Positions 35,033 through 45,259 of a stretch of DNA of 64,000 nt are shown in pieces. Origin of the DNA: Saccharicrinis sp050589685 (GTDB lineage: Bacteria > Bacteroidota > Bacteroidia > Bacteroidales > Marinilabiliaceae); contig NZ_JBNGOS010000005.1 in the NCBI RefSeq assembly GCF_050589685.1, forward strand, positions 124,001 to 188,000, read 5' to 3'. Every line of letters starts with the position of its first letter. Position 1 is the first letter of the stretch. The notes beneath the pieces were generated by a model that was given only the letters and a program-made list of their open reading frames with translations, had not been told where the DNA came from and made no database searches. A program made the translations under genes and the position numbers.

Positions 35033-38000
35033 ATGATGCAAAAGAGATTTCCAAAGGCAATAGGGTTGTACGACCCTGCCAATGAGCATGATAACTGTGG
35101 GATAGGTTTTGTGGCAAATATCAAAGGACAACAGTCGCATGATATTGTCAACAGGGGTCTTGAGGTGTTGGTTAACATGACGCACAGGGGTGCAGAAAGT
35201 TCAGATAATAAATCCGGTGATGGAGCCGGAATATTGATACAAGTGCCGCATGAATTTTGTAGTTCACTAGGTTTTGAATTACCGGAACCAGGTAAGTATG
35301 GTACGGGATTGTTATTCTTGCCCGAAGAAAACAGGGTAGCGTTACTTTGTCAGGAAATATTGAATGCCAGCTTACTGGAAGAGGGGCTGGAGCTGATTGG
35401 ATATCGTGATGTTCCGGTAGATGGCAGTGTGATAGGGGAAATTGCAAAAAGAACCGAGCCCAGAATTCGCCAGGTTTTTGTGAAAGGCAATTACGAACAG
35501 AATAAACTGGAACGTAAGCTTTATATTGCCCGTAAGGTAACTGAAAGAAAGATCAGGGAATCGGAACTGAAAGAAAAAGAGGCCTTTTACATTCCGTCTT
35601 TATCTAGCAAGATATTTATTTATAAAGGGATGTTAACACCTGACCAGGTAGGTGCCTATTTCCTGGATCTTCAAAATCCAAAACTGAAGAGTGCCATCTC
35701 ATTGGTTCACTCCAGGTTTAGTACCAATACTTTCCCGGCATGGGATTTGGCTCAACCTTTCCGCATTATGGCGCACAATGGTGAAATTAACACCATTAAG
35801 GGTAACCGTTTGTGGATGCAAGCACGCGAGTCCCTGTTGAAATCCGATCTTTTTGGAGAAGATTTGAAAAAGATTTTCCCGGTAATTGAGCCGGGCAAAA
35901 GTGATTCCGCCTCACTGGATAACGTATTGGAATTCTTGTTCCTGACCGGAAGGAGTTTGCCACAAGCATTAAGTATGCTTATTCCGGAGTCATGGAACGA
36001 CAAAAACCCGATACCCAAAAGTCTAAAGGCATATTATGAGTTCCATTCCACAATTATGGAACCTTGGGATGGTCCTGCATCCATCGTTTTTTCCGATGGA
36101 CGTTACATTGGAGGTACCCTGGATAGGAACGGTTTACGCCCATCACGTTATGTGATTACAAAGAACGATATGATTATTATGGGTTCTGAAGTGGGCGTGC
36201 AGACTTTTGCTGCGGAAGAAATTAAGGAAAAAGGTCGCTTAAAGCCGGGAAAACTACTGTTGGTAGATACGAAGTTGGGCATCATTATTCCTGACCAGGA
36301 AATCAAAGCACAGATTTCTCAAAAATATCCATTTGAGAACTGGTTGAAAGAAAATCGTATTCGTCTTAAAGATATAGAAGTTAAACAAAGGGTTAAATCA
36401 TCCATCGATAATTTTAATACCTACTTAAAAACATTCGGTTATTCCAAGGAAGATGTTGAAACCTTGATTACACCCATGGCGCAAACCGGCATGGAACCGA
36501 TTACTTCGATGGGTAACGATACCCCTATAGCCGCCATGTCGGAAAAACCTCAAAGGTTATTCAACTATTTCCGTCAGTTGTTTGCGCAGGTTACCAACCC
36601 GCCTATTGACCCAATACGCGAAGGATTGGTAATGGCATTGACCAACTATATTGGCTCTGCTTCTAAAAATATTCTGGAGTATACACCTTCGCACTGTCGT
36701 CTGATCAAGTTCGAAAGTCCCATTGTTACCAATACCGATTTGGGTAAGATTAAGGACTACCGAAGAGAAGAGTTTACACAGGTGACTATTCCAATGCTTT
36801 ACCCTGTAAAAGAGGGTGGGGATGGAATGAAAAAAGCGATTGAAGCCATGTGTTCTGCGGCTGAAAAAGCAGTTGACGATAAAAAGAACTTTGTTATTTT
36901 ATCGGATAGAAAAATCGATAAAGATATGGCACCTGTACCGTCGTTGCTAGCCGTAGCTGCAGTACACCACCATTTAATTAAGACAAAAAAACGAATGCAG
37001 ACCGGACTTGTGGTGGAAACCGGCGAAGCCCGTGAAGTAATGCATTATGCCTTGTTGCTGGGTTTTGGGGCAAGTGTTATCAACCCATATTTGAGTTTTG
37101 CTGCAATTGACGATTTGGTGAAGAAGGGCGAAATTAATATGGGTTATGCCGAAGCACGGGAAAACTATATCAAGGCGGTAGACAAAGGATTATTGAAAAT
37201 CCTTTCTAAAATGGGTATCTCTACCTTGAGAAGTTATCATGGAGCACAAATCTTTGAGGCTGTAGGTATTTCTCAGGAAATCATTGATAAGTATTTTACC
37301 GGAACGTCGTCTAAAATTGGAGGTGTAGGATTTGAGGAGTTGGCACGTGAGGCGGAAATGTTCCACGAAAAAGCCTATGGGGAGGCAGCTGCTAATGAGT
37401 TGTTGAACAGCACAGGTAGCTACGCTTATCGCAAATATGGCGAAAAACACGGATGGAACCCTGAAACCATTGGCTTGTTGCAATGGTCAACAACTAATGG
37501 AGACTACAGTAAATTTAAAGAGTTCAGTAAGATTGTAGATGAGGACAATAAAAACCCTCTGTTCTTACGTGGCTTATTAAAACTAAAAGACCGTCAGCCA
37601 ATTGATATCAGTGAGGTTGAGTCGGTTGAAAAAATAACCAAGAGGTTTGTAACAGGAGCCATGAGCTACGGTTCAATCTCTAAGGAAGCACATACCGCAT
37701 TGGCAAAGGCCATGAACGAAGTAGGTGGAAGAAGTAACACCGGGGAAGGTGGCGAAGATGCGGAAAGGTTTAAGTCGAATGCGCGCAGTTCCATCAAACA
37801 GGTGGCTTCGGGAAGGTTTGGCGTAACCAATAATTACCTGGTGAATGCCGATGAGCTTCAAATCAAAGTAGCACAGGGCGCTAAGCCAGGTGAAGGCGGT
37901 CAGCTGCCGGGATTTAAAGTAGACAAGATTATTGCCAAGTTGAGAAATTCGACCCCGGGTATTACACTGATTTCGCCTCCTCCCCATCACGATATTTATT

Positions 38001-39550
38001 CAATTGAGGATTTGGCCCAGTTGATATTCGACCTGAAATGTACTAACCCATCAGCGAATGTGAGCGTTAAGTTAGTTTCGGAGACGGGAGTAGGAACAAT
38101 TGCTGCCGGTGTGGCCAAAGCCCATGCCGACCTGATTGTGATTGCAGGAACCGAGGGAGGAACAGGTGCCTCCCCAACAAGTTCTGTAAAACACGCAGGT
38201 ATGCCGGTCGAGGTAGGTTTGGCTGAGACCCAGCAGACTTTGGTAATGAACAACCTCAGAGGTAGGGTTAAATTACAAACCGACGGTCAGCTAAAAACAG
38301 GATTGGATGTCATTAAAATGGCTATTCTTGGCGCTGAGGAATTCGGTTTTGCCACTTCAGCATTAATAACTTTAGGATGTATAATGATGCGAAAGTGTCA
38401 TTTGAATACGTGTCCTGCGGGTATCGCAACCCAAAATACTGAGTTAAGAAAACGATTCATAGGTAAATACAAGTATGTGGTTAACTACATGAACTTTATT
38501 GCCGAGGAGGTTCGTGAATATCTGGCACAGTTAGGATACAAATCATTGGACGAGGTGATCGGACGTACCGACTTGATGGAGCAAGATCCGACAGTTGGAA
38601 ACTGGAAAACCAAGGGGATTGATATGAGCAGACTGCTTCATTTCCCTGACGAAGCCAAGATCTATCCTTTACATCATACATCGGTGCAAAAGCATGGTAT
38701 TGATGAAGTGATGGATTGGCAGTTGATTGAAGAGGCACAACCGGCATTGTTGAATCAATCTAAAGTGTGGATTGCCAAAGAAATAGGAAACACGGACCGT
38801 ACTGTTGGTTCTATGTTATCAGGCGAAGTCAGTAAGCGATATGGTGAAGAAGGCTTGCCTAAAAACACCATCAACTGTAAGTTTAGCGGTTCAGCAGGGC
38901 AAAGCTTTGGGGCTTTCCTAAGCAAAGGATTAGCGTTTAAGCTGGAAGGAGATGCCAATGACTATCTCGGTAAAGGACTTTCAGGCGGTAAGATTATGGT
39001 AATTCCACCGGCAGGATCGACGTTTAAACCTGAAGAAAATATCATCATTGGTAACACGGTTCTTTATGGAGCCACGTCCGGTAGTGTGTATGTACGAGGT
39101 GTGGCCGGTGAGCGATTCTGTGTACGAAACTCTGGAGCTTCTGCTGTTGTTGAGGGAGTGGGAGACCACTGTTGTGAATACATGACTGGAGGTAGAGTAG
39201 TCGTTATCGGTAAAACGGGTAGAAACTTTGCCGCAGGTATGAGCGGAGGTATTGCGTACGTGCTGGATGAAGAAGGTAATTTCGAATACTACTGTAATAA
39301 AGGCTTGGTGGAGTTGTCGCCGGTTGAAGACGCCGCAGATGTGCAAGAACTTCAGTTTTTGTTGAATAAGCACCTGCTGCACACCAATAGCGAAAAAGCC
39401 CAGGATATTTTGGTGAACTGGAACAAATATTTGCCAAAGTTTATTAAAGTTATACCTTTTGAGTACAAGAAAGTACTTCAGGAGCTTAAAATAAAAGAGC
39501 TTGAGCAAAAGCTTAAGGAAACGGAGGATGCTCCTTTCGTAAACGAATAA
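35033..39550 (+). CDS. gltB: Glutamate synthase large subunit
   Basis: This 1505-residue enzyme makes two glutamates from glutamine and 2-oxoglutarate. The glutaminase domain begins at Cys22 in NCGIGFVANIKG, so a 21-residue propeptide is probably removed to expose the nucleophile. A central domain and an FMN-binding synthase domain follow (MSYGSISKEAHTALAKAMNE, GEGGEDAERF), with the 3Fe-4S Cys cluster around CIMMRKCHLNTCPAGIATQ, and a C-terminal beta-helix domain rich in Gly (GLSGGKIMV, GERFCVRNSGA). Length is normal for GltB. It forms an operon with gltD and completes the ammonia-assimilation set with Amt and P-II nearby. Confidence 0.96.
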   Translation: MMQKRFPKAIGLYDPANEHDNCGIGFVANIKGQQSHDIVNRGLEVLVNMTHRGAESSDNKSGDGAGILIQVPHEFCSSLGFELPEPGKYGTGLLFLPEENRVALLCQEILNASLLEEGLELIGYRDVPVDGSVIGEIAKRTEPRIRQVFVKGNYEQNKLERKLYIARKVTERKIRESELKEKEAFYIPSLSSKIFIYKGMLTPDQVGAYFLDLQNPKLKSAISLVHSRFSTNTFPAWDLAQPFRIMAHNGEINTIKGNRLWMQARESLLKSDLFGEDLKKIFPVIEPGKSDSASLDNVLEFLFLTGRSLPQALSMLIPESWNDKNPIPKSLKAYYEFHSTIMEPWDGPASIVFSDGRYIGGTLDRNGLRPSRYVITKNDMIIMGSEVGVQTFAAEEIKEKGRLKPGKLLLVDTKLGIIIPDQEIKAQISQKYPFENWLKENRIRLKDIEVKQRVKSSIDNFNTYLKTFGYSKEDVETLITPMAQTGMEPITSMGNDTPIAAMSEKPQRLFNYFRQLFAQVTNPPIDPIREGLVMALTNYIGSASKNILEYTPSHCRLIKFESPIVTNTDLGKIKDYRREEFTQVTIPMLYPVKEGGDGMKKAIEAMCSAAEKAVDDKKNFVILSDRKIDKDMAPVPSLLAVAAVHHHLIKTKKRMQTGLVVETGEAREVMHYALLLGFGASVINPYLSFAAIDDLVKKGEINMGYAEARENYIKAVDKGLLKILSKMGISTLRSYHGAQIFEAVGISQEIIDKYFTGTSSKIGGVGFEELAREAEMFHEKAYGEAAANELLNSTGSYAYRKYGEKHGWNPETIGLLQWSTTNGDYSKFKEFSKIVDEDNKNPLFLRGLLKLKDRQPIDISEVESVEKITKRFVTGAMSYGSISKEAHTALAKAMNEVGGRSNTGEGGEDAERFKSNARSSIKQVASGRFGVTNNYLVNADELQIKVAQGAKPGEGGQLPGFKVDKIIAKLRNSTPGITLISPPPHHDIYSIEDLAQLIFDLKCTNPSANVSVKLVSETGVGTIAAGVAKAHADLIVIAGTEGGTGASPTSSVKHAGMPVEVGLAETQQTLVMNNLRGRVKLQTDGQLKTGLDVIKMAILGAEEFGFATSALITLGCIMMRKCHLNTCPAGIATQNTELRKRFIGKYKYVVNYMNFIAEEVREYLAQLGYKSLDEVIGRTDLMEQDPTVGNWKTKGIDMSRLLHFPDEAKIYPLHHTSVQKHGIDEVMDWQLIEEAQPALLNQSKVWIAKEIGNTDRTVGSMLSGEVSKRYGEEGLPKNTINCKFSGSAGQSFGAFLSKGLAFKLEGDANDYLGKGLSGGKIMVIPPAGSTFKPEENIIIGNTVLYGATSGSVYVRGVAGERFCVRNSGASAVVEGVGDHCCEYMTGGRVVVIGKTGRNFAAGMSGGIAYVLDEEGNFEYYCNKGLVELSPVEDAADVQELQFLLNKHLLHTNSEKAQDILVNWNKYLPKFIKVIPFEYKKVLQELKIKELEQKLKETEDAPFVNE

Positions 39551-39652
39551 TAATTTTTCAAAAGTCTTGAATAAAGAAGGAAGTCCGGAAACATGCCGGT
39601 ACTCAATGATGGGTGCGGGCCAGTTGGACTAACTTTTCAAAAAAATATAAAT

Positions 39653-41080
39653 ATGGGTAATCCAAAAGGTTTTATTGAGGTAGCACGAAAGGAGAGTGGC
39701 TACCGCCCCGTAGCTGAGCGTACTGATGATTATGGTGAAGTGGAACAAACGCTCAACGAACAGGATCGAAAACTGCAGGCATCCAGATGTATGGATTGTG
39801 GTATTCCTTTTTGTCACTGGGCTTGTCCTGTAGGAAGCAAAATTCCGGAATGGCAAGATGCCATTTATAAGGGAGATTGGAAACTCGCAAGCGATATATT
39901 ACATTCAACCAATAGTTTTCCTGAGTTTACGGGACGTATTTGTCCCAATCCATGTGAGAAATCATGTGTGTTAGCTATTCACAAGGAATCGGTAACTATC
40001 CGCGAAAACGAAGCTTCGGTAGTTGAAAAAGCATTTGCAGAAGGTTATATTCTGCCTCGTATCCCTAAGGTGCGCACCGGAAAAAAAGTGGCGGTAATTG
40101 GTTCGGGACCTGCAGGCTTGTCTACAGCCGATGTGTTAAACCAAATGGGACATACGGTAACTGTATTCGAGAAGGACGAAGCCATTGGTGGCCTGTTACG
40201 CTTCGGTATCCCTGACTTTAAGCTGAACAAAAAAATTATTGATCGTCGTCTCGAATTGTTTCAGCAGGAAGGGATCAAGTTTAAAACCAATCAATATGTT
40301 GGTTTTGATGTGAAAGGTTCGAAGTTATTGAACGATTTTGATGCGGTAGTACTGGCTATTGGAGCTATGCAACCACGTGATTTACCTGTTGAAGGGCGAG
40401 AATTAAAAGGGGTTCATTTTGCGATGGATTTTCTTACACAACAAAATAGGGTAAACCGGGGTGCGAAAGTTGCAGTTAAAGACCGTATTGATGCCAAGGG
40501 TAAGAATGTATTGGTGATTGGAGGCGGTGATACAGGTTCCGATTGTGTAGGAACTTCGAACCGCCAAAAGGCCAGGAGTGTAACCCAAATCGAGATTCTG
40601 CCTAAACCACCGGAGGAAAGGGCTGCCGGAAATCCATGGCCTTACTGGCCTACAACGCTTAAAACATCCACTTCGCACGAAGAAGGTTGTGAGCGTAAAT
40701 GGAGCTTGTCAACCAAAAAATTTATCGGTTCAAACGGTAGCCTTAAAAAAGTGGAGCTCGTGGAGGTAGAATGGACCAAGGATGAGAAAGGGTCCTGGAA
40801 AATGAACGAAGTGGCCGGATCGGAACAAATCATCGATGTGGACCTGGTATTCCTATCCATGGGGTTTGTGCATGCCATACACAGAGGTGTAGTGGAAGAA
40901 TTGGCTATTGAAACCGATCAAAGAGGTAACTTGAAAATAAATAACAATTATCAAACAAGCGTTGATAAGGTATTTGCGGCGGGCGATTCGCACAACGGTG
41001 CCAGCTTGGTGGTTACAGCCATCCAAAAAGGTAAAGAGGCGGCGGAAAATGTAAATAATTATTTATCTGGTTTAGTTTAG
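39653..41080 (+). CDS. gltD: Glutamate synthase small subunit
   Basis: This subunit feeds electrons from NAD(P)H to GltB. It has N-terminal Fe-S cysteines (CMDCGIPFCHWACPVG and CPNPCEKSC), an FAD-binding motif (VAVIGSGPAGLSTADVL) and an NAD(P)-binding motif (VLVIGGGDTGSDC). The start at 39653 (MGNPKGFIEVARKE, 475 residues) is preferred to an open extension 20 codons upstream because the family begins with this segment. It follows gltB after about 100 bases. Confidence 0.95.
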   Translation: MGNPKGFIEVARKESGYRPVAERTDDYGEVEQTLNEQDRKLQASRCMDCGIPFCHWACPVGSKIPEWQDAIYKGDWKLASDILHSTNSFPEFTGRICPNPCEKSCVLAIHKESVTIRENEASVVEKAFAEGYILPRIPKVRTGKKVAVIGSGPAGLSTADVLNQMGHTVTVFEKDEAIGGLLRFGIPDFKLNKKIIDRRLELFQQEGIKFKTNQYVGFDVKGSKLLNDFDAVVLAIGAMQPRDLPVEGRELKGVHFAMDFLTQQNRVNRGAKVAVKDRIDAKGKNVLVIGGGDTGSDCVGTSNRQKARSVTQIEILPKPPEERAAGNPWPYWPTTLKTSTSHEEGCERKWSLSTKKFIGSNGSLKKVELVEVEWTKDEKGSWKMNEVAGSEQIIDVDLVFLSMGFVHAIHRGVVEELAIETDQRGNLKINNNYQTSVDKVFAAGDSHNGASLVVTAIQKGKEAAENVNNYLSGLV

Positions 41081-41118
41081 TGGAAACAAAACAATATTAG
41101 AATAGCTCTCTTATGGGC

Positions 41119-41156
41119 AAAAAAAAGGAAGGTCGTGTTGGCCTTCTTTTTTTTTT
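41119..41156 (+). terminator. Terminator of gltBD
   Basis: A 7-bp G/C-containing stem (GAAGGTC with GGCCTTC, five-base loop, one G-T pair) is lengthened by A-T pairs and ends in ten T. It lies about 40 bases past the gltD stop codon. Confidence 0.88.
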
Positions 41157-41225
41157 GCTTAACCCAAACAGGCCAATAGACTTTATCTAAAAATTCCAAT
41201 TCGAATAACAAAATATATGCAATAC

Positions 41226-41401
41226 TTAATCCCGGATTATGCATAGAACTTTGTTGCAGATGTGTTAGGATCAATAAAACAGGATTTTACTGAAATAAGG
41301 CATAGCATCGTTTTGGTGCCATGAAGTGAGGTAACGAAGTGTATTGTTTTGAAGCAATTTCAGTGTGTCACAGATTTTCTAATACATATTGAGGGTTAAA
41401 T
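41226..41401 (-). repeat. MITE-like intergenic repeat, copy 3 (inverted, internally deleted)
   Basis: Read on the minus strand this copy shows the same order of blocks as copies 1 and 2 (CTTCAAAACAATACACTTCG, AACGATGC, TATGCCTTATTTCAGTAAAA, TATGCATAATCCGGGATTAA) but lacks about 25 bases containing the internal CTCCCGA/TCGGGA hairpin. Both terminal inverted repeats are present. Confidence 0.65.
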
Positions 41402-41981
41402 ACGGCAATCTACGATTTTCAATCCCGCTAGCAACGGAGATGACTTATGCCCGCTGGCAATTGAATTTTTAAAATTCCTAATGACAGAATTCGGTTTAAC
41501 ATTCATCTATACAAGTTAAAAGAACGAAAATGGGGTTATGTCAACGGAATAGTGTCATATATCAAAACAAAGCAGCCGATTAAAGACAGAGACAGTATAT
41601 GGAAGTAATCGGTATGCGATAAAACCTGCCAAAAAATAATGAGGTGCTTAACGCGACAAAGATGCCGTAAAAAATGTTGCATAATAACACAGTAATCAGC
41701 TATATATAGCTATCGTATTACTTGGGGATTTATTCTAATTTCAATATATTAAAACCCATCAAAAACTTGAATTTTATTTAAGCAACAAAGAATAACTTAT
41801 GACAATTCCCTAAAAAGGAATTATAAAAAGATTTGTTATCCTTTGTATAAGTTGTTTTATAAAGTTAAGTGAACGTATTATATGAGAGATAAAAACCATA
41901 TCCAACTTAATAGGTAACAGGAACAAGTGCCAATTCATTAACCAAACCCATAAATAATATCGGTATTAAATAGCAGATATC
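41402..41981. other. A/T-rich intergenic region before the PAS kinase
   Basis: No coding sequence, RNA or clear repeat was recognised. It should contain the promoter of the kinase gene at 41982. Confidence 0.4.
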
Positions 41982-43223
41982 ATGATTGAATTAGATAAAA
42001 GCGATCCAGAACTAATTAAAGAGTTACAGGCATTGAAGCGAGAGAATAATGCCTTAAAGGCTTTATATCAAAAAGATATAGCCAAACGCAATAGAATGGA
42101 AGAGGCTTTAAGGCAAAGCGAGGCACGATTCCGGTGTTTATTGCAAGATATAGAAAACATATCCGTGCAAGGGTACGGCCCTGATGGCACAACACAATAC
42201 TGGAATCGAGCATCTGAGAAATTATATGGATACAGTGCCCAAGAGGCGATTGGCAAGAATGTGGTGGATTTAATTATACCGCCCGAATTGAAAGATTTTG
42301 TAAATAAGGCGATAAAGGAGATGGCCGTGTCAGGACAACCCATTCCTGCGGCCGAATTGTCACTGTTAAGAAAGGACGGCTCACGTGTATCGGTTTTTTC
42401 AAACCACTCTATCATTAATATACCCGGACGGAAACAAGAATTGTTCTGCATCGACATTGACCTTACCAAACTAAAACAGACAGAAAAAGAATTGCTCCAA
42501 GCGGAAGAAAACGAAAGGTTAAAATCAGCTTTTCTTGCCAATATGAGTCACGAAATCAGAACCCCAATGAACGGTATTCTTGGCTTTGCTGAAATACTCA
42601 GAACGCAGAAGTTGACTGTACATAAACAGCAAGAGTACATCCGTATAATTGAGCAAAGTGGCGTCCGTATGCTAAGTATCATCAACGATATCATTGATAT
42701 TTCAAAAATTGAGGCTGGACTTATGAAATATGATATCAAAGAAACGAATATCAACGAGCAGTGCGAATATATTTATACTTTTTTTAAACCAGAGGTTGAA
42801 GCCAAAAAAATAGAGTTTTCGTTAAAAACCAGTTTGCCGACAATAGATGCCTTCATTACAACCGATAGAGAAAAAATATTTGCCATTCTTACCAACCTCG
42901 TTAAAAATGCCATTAAATTTACATCTGCAGGCTCAATAGAATTTGGGTATAAATTGACGGGTTCGCTAAAGCAAATACAATTTTATGTAAAAGATACCGG
43001 TATCGGGATCCCCAAAGACTGGTGTCAAGCCATATTTGACCGTTTTATTCAAACTGATATATCCAATAATGTGGCTCGACAAGGCGCAGGTTTAGGATTA
43101 TCGATTAGCAAAGCCTATGTGGAAATGCTTGGCGGCAAAATTTGGGTAGAAAGTGAAGAAGGCATTGGCTCAATATTTAATTTCACGATACCTTACCACA
43201 CGAAACCCAACAAAAATAATTGA
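41982..43223 (+). CDS. PAS-domain sensor histidine kinase
   Basis: This 413-residue soluble kinase opens with a coiled coil (about 1-45), then a PAS domain (about 45-170, with NRASEKLYGYSAQEAIGKNV), the HisKA box with H190 in MSHEIRTPMNG and a HATPase domain (NAIKFTSAG, DTGIGIP, GAGLGLSIS). It has no receiver domain or neighbouring response regulator. It is related in its catalytic half to the kinase at 6596. The ligand of the PAS domain is unknown. Confidence 0.9.
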   Translation: MIELDKSDPELIKELQALKRENNALKALYQKDIAKRNRMEEALRQSEARFRCLLQDIENISVQGYGPDGTTQYWNRASEKLYGYSAQEAIGKNVVDLIIPPELKDFVNKAIKEMAVSGQPIPAAELSLLRKDGSRVSVFSNHSIINIPGRKQELFCIDIDLTKLKQTEKELLQAEENERLKSAFLANMSHEIRTPMNGILGFAEILRTQKLTVHKQQEYIRIIEQSGVRMLSIINDIIDISKIEAGLMKYDIKETNINEQCEYIYTFFKPEVEAKKIEFSLKTSLPTIDAFITTDREKIFAILTNLVKNAIKFTSAGSIEFGYKLTGSLKQIQFYVKDTGIGIPKDWCQAIFDRFIQTDISNNVARQGAGLGLSISKAYVEMLGGKIWVESEEGIGSIFNFTIPYHTKPNKNN

Positions 43224-43324
43224 TGGAAAAAAGCACATGGCCATCATCGAAATTCTAAACTTTCGTCACCCTTGGGGGCAGATTGGCCATTTCCGAATAA
43301 CAAACCTGGGGTTATGAAAAGCAA

Positions 43325-43354
43325 TAGAGGTTAACCTTTAACGATTAACCTCTA
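43325..43354. terminator. Hairpin between convergent genes
   Basis: A perfect 10-bp stem (43325-43334 with 43345-43354, ten-base loop) lies between the ends of the PAS kinase gene and the orphan gene at 43388. It lacks a long T run, so a bidirectional terminator role is only likely. A 14-base sequence at 43371-43384 resembles the terminal repeat of the MITE-like family. Confidence 0.45.
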
Positions 43355-43387
43355 ATTTCTAGCCTATAATATTGCGGGTTAAATCTC

Positions 43388-45259
43388 CTATTTACAGAAC
43401 GCCATATGATCCCAAATGTCATGGTGTGTCCATTCTCCATTTGTAAGTTTCAGATCGGCATGTACATATACTATGTATGCACAATTGGGTAATGCTGCCA
43501 CACTTCCGCTGTAAGCCACTTCCCCGTGTGCTTCTTCTCCGGCTGTATCGTGCGCTATTGCCGGGAATACGTGCGGGCCACCGGGACCTGACATAGTAAC
43601 TCTCACATTTCCAAGGTTTGGATTAGCGGCAGTGTATTTAACAGTTAATGAATTTGTTATTTTAACACATCCGCTACCGGTCATTTCTTTAATGTCCAAA
43701 CAGGCTACACCTCGTTCTGTTGAAGTGCCTGGCAACCACGATCCGCGCTGTGGAACTCCTGAGTATAACAAGTTAAACAGGGCGATCTCTTTGGAAGTGC
43801 CCGCAATGGTTTCCGTGGCTGCATTTCCTTCTTCCCGTTTAATCATGCGCAATTTGAAGTAGCGATTCTTTTGCAAAGGTTGTACGCTTGCCGCATTATT
43901 GCCCGGAACAAGACCCGCCATATTCACTGTCCCGCTCATTAGTTTCGAAGAAATCAGGTTAATCAGCAACCCGTTCGTATTTACCACAAAGTTACTCAGC
44001 TGTGGTACCTTAACCCAAGTGTCAGAAGCATCAAAAAATACCTCCATCTCACCTGGATGAGGGTGTATCGCGTAATCGGTGATTTTTATGGGGTTAAATA
44101 TGTCGCCGGTAAGTTCTTGTGTGTAACCAATTACCGTATTGGCGATGTCGGGCTTCATAATATCAGTCCATGGGGTTACCACAGCGCCACCCGGAGCATT
44201 CCATTCTTCATATTGGAATTTATATTCAAGCGGTTTGCTGTTGATTTTTTTGTTTAAACTGCCCAGTAAACTCAGGTTAGAAAAAAACGCAAGGTCGTTC
44301 CATCCTGCGACTGCTTTACCCATGGTTCTGCCTGTAGTAGAGTCAATGTTATTCAGGATATGGTATGCCCTGTTTTGTCCAATCTTGAAAAAACCGGGAA
44401 TTACGTCAGTTTCAGGAGGATCAAGCGGCCCTTCTTCCAAACACAGATTTACACAGAAACAATTGCCAACGTTTTCCCTATCTTTCATCCTGCCCCTCGA
44501 TGAGGGCTCCTTGTGAAACTCTCCTGCAGAGGTCGCATATTTGAAATATACATCTGGACCGTTGCCCCATGGGAACAATGGTGTTTCTACATTGATCAAT
44601 GGTGAAAGGAAAGTTTTTTTAAATTTTTTTGAAGTATAAACAATAATAAATTGTCCGTTTGAGTTGGTGACCGCACTTCCCAGTTCATCATCGCTTATCA
44701 CATCATCGTCCATTGCAGTTACCGTAACGCCGGGAATGGGAGTGTTGGTTTGGCAAACGGTGAGTTGTCCGAATATAAACCATAAGTCATGTAGAGACAA
44801 AATGTAGCACCAGTTTTTAGTGCTGATAATATAATTAAAGGTGGCGTACAAGTTATTGTCGTTGGTTTGTCTCCAGCCGGGCTGGAAAATGTTGAGACGG
44901 ACACCAAATTCTTTAAAGTTCTTATGAGGCTTCTGGTTGGCTTGGCCATAATCAGGAACATCGGGGTAGTAAAGTATAATTTCAACAGGTCCCCCATCAT
45001 ACTTGAGTTTGTTCCCATCCAGATCGAATGTGTACATGCCATTTTCATCGGTTTTGGTTTCGGCAAGCAAATCATTCGATTTTTCGCTCACCTCAGCTTT
45101 GGAGTAAATTTGAAATAATTCCTTGGGAAGCGCATTGGTAGCTGCAACCACTGCATCTTGGTTATTGTAGCGATAAAGTCGTACAATAGTGTTCTTTACC
45201 GGAATTCTGTTTTCGCGGCAAAGCAATCCGTAAAGGTTTCCTCTTAAAATAAATCGCAT
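43388..45259 (-). CDS. Orphan protein with transthyretin-like beta-sandwich domains
   Basis: The function of this 623-residue protein is not recognised. It has no visible signal peptide. Two segments look like carboxypeptidase-regulatory or transthyretin-like beta sandwiches: about 5-100 (IPVKNTIVRLYRY, later DENGMYTFDLDG) and about 165-245 (TPIPGVTVTAMDDD, later TNSNGQFIIVYTS). A Cys-rich stretch (NCFCVNLCLEEG) lies near residue 270, and the C-terminal third is beta-rich and ends in a His/Trp-rich segment (THHDIWDHMAFCK). It stands alone between two intergenic regions. Such domains often occur in surface or secreted proteins; the lack of a signal suggests a cytoplasmic protein or non-classical export. 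Confidence 0.7.
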   Translation of the reverse strand: MRFILRGNLYGLLCRENRIPVKNTIVRLYRYNNQDAVVAATNALPKELFQIYSKAEVSEKSNDLLAETKTDENGMYTFDLDGNKLKYDGGPVEIILYYPDVPDYGQANQKPHKNFKEFGVRLNIFQPGWRQTNDNNLYATFNYIISTKNWCYILSLHDLWFIFGQLTVCQTNTPIPGVTVTAMDDDVISDDELGSAVTNSNGQFIIVYTSKKFKKTFLSPLINVETPLFPWGNGPDVYFKYATSAGEFHKEPSSRGRMKDRENVGNCFCVNLCLEEGPLDPPETDVIPGFFKIGQNRAYHILNNIDSTTGRTMGKAVAGWNDLAFFSNLSLLGSLNKKINSKPLEYKFQYEEWNAPGGAVVTPWTDIMKPDIANTVIGYTQELTGDIFNPIKITDYAIHPHPGEMEVFFDASDTWVKVPQLSNFVVNTNGLLINLISSKLMSGTVNMAGLVPGNNAASVQPLQKNRYFKLRMIKREEGNAATETIAGTSKEIALFNLLYSGVPQRGSWLPGTSTERGVACLDIKEMTGSGCVKITNSLTVKYTAANPNLGNVRVTMSGPGGPHVFPAIAHDTAGEEAHGEVAYSGSVAALPNCAYIVYVHADLKLTNGEWTHHDIWDHMAFCK

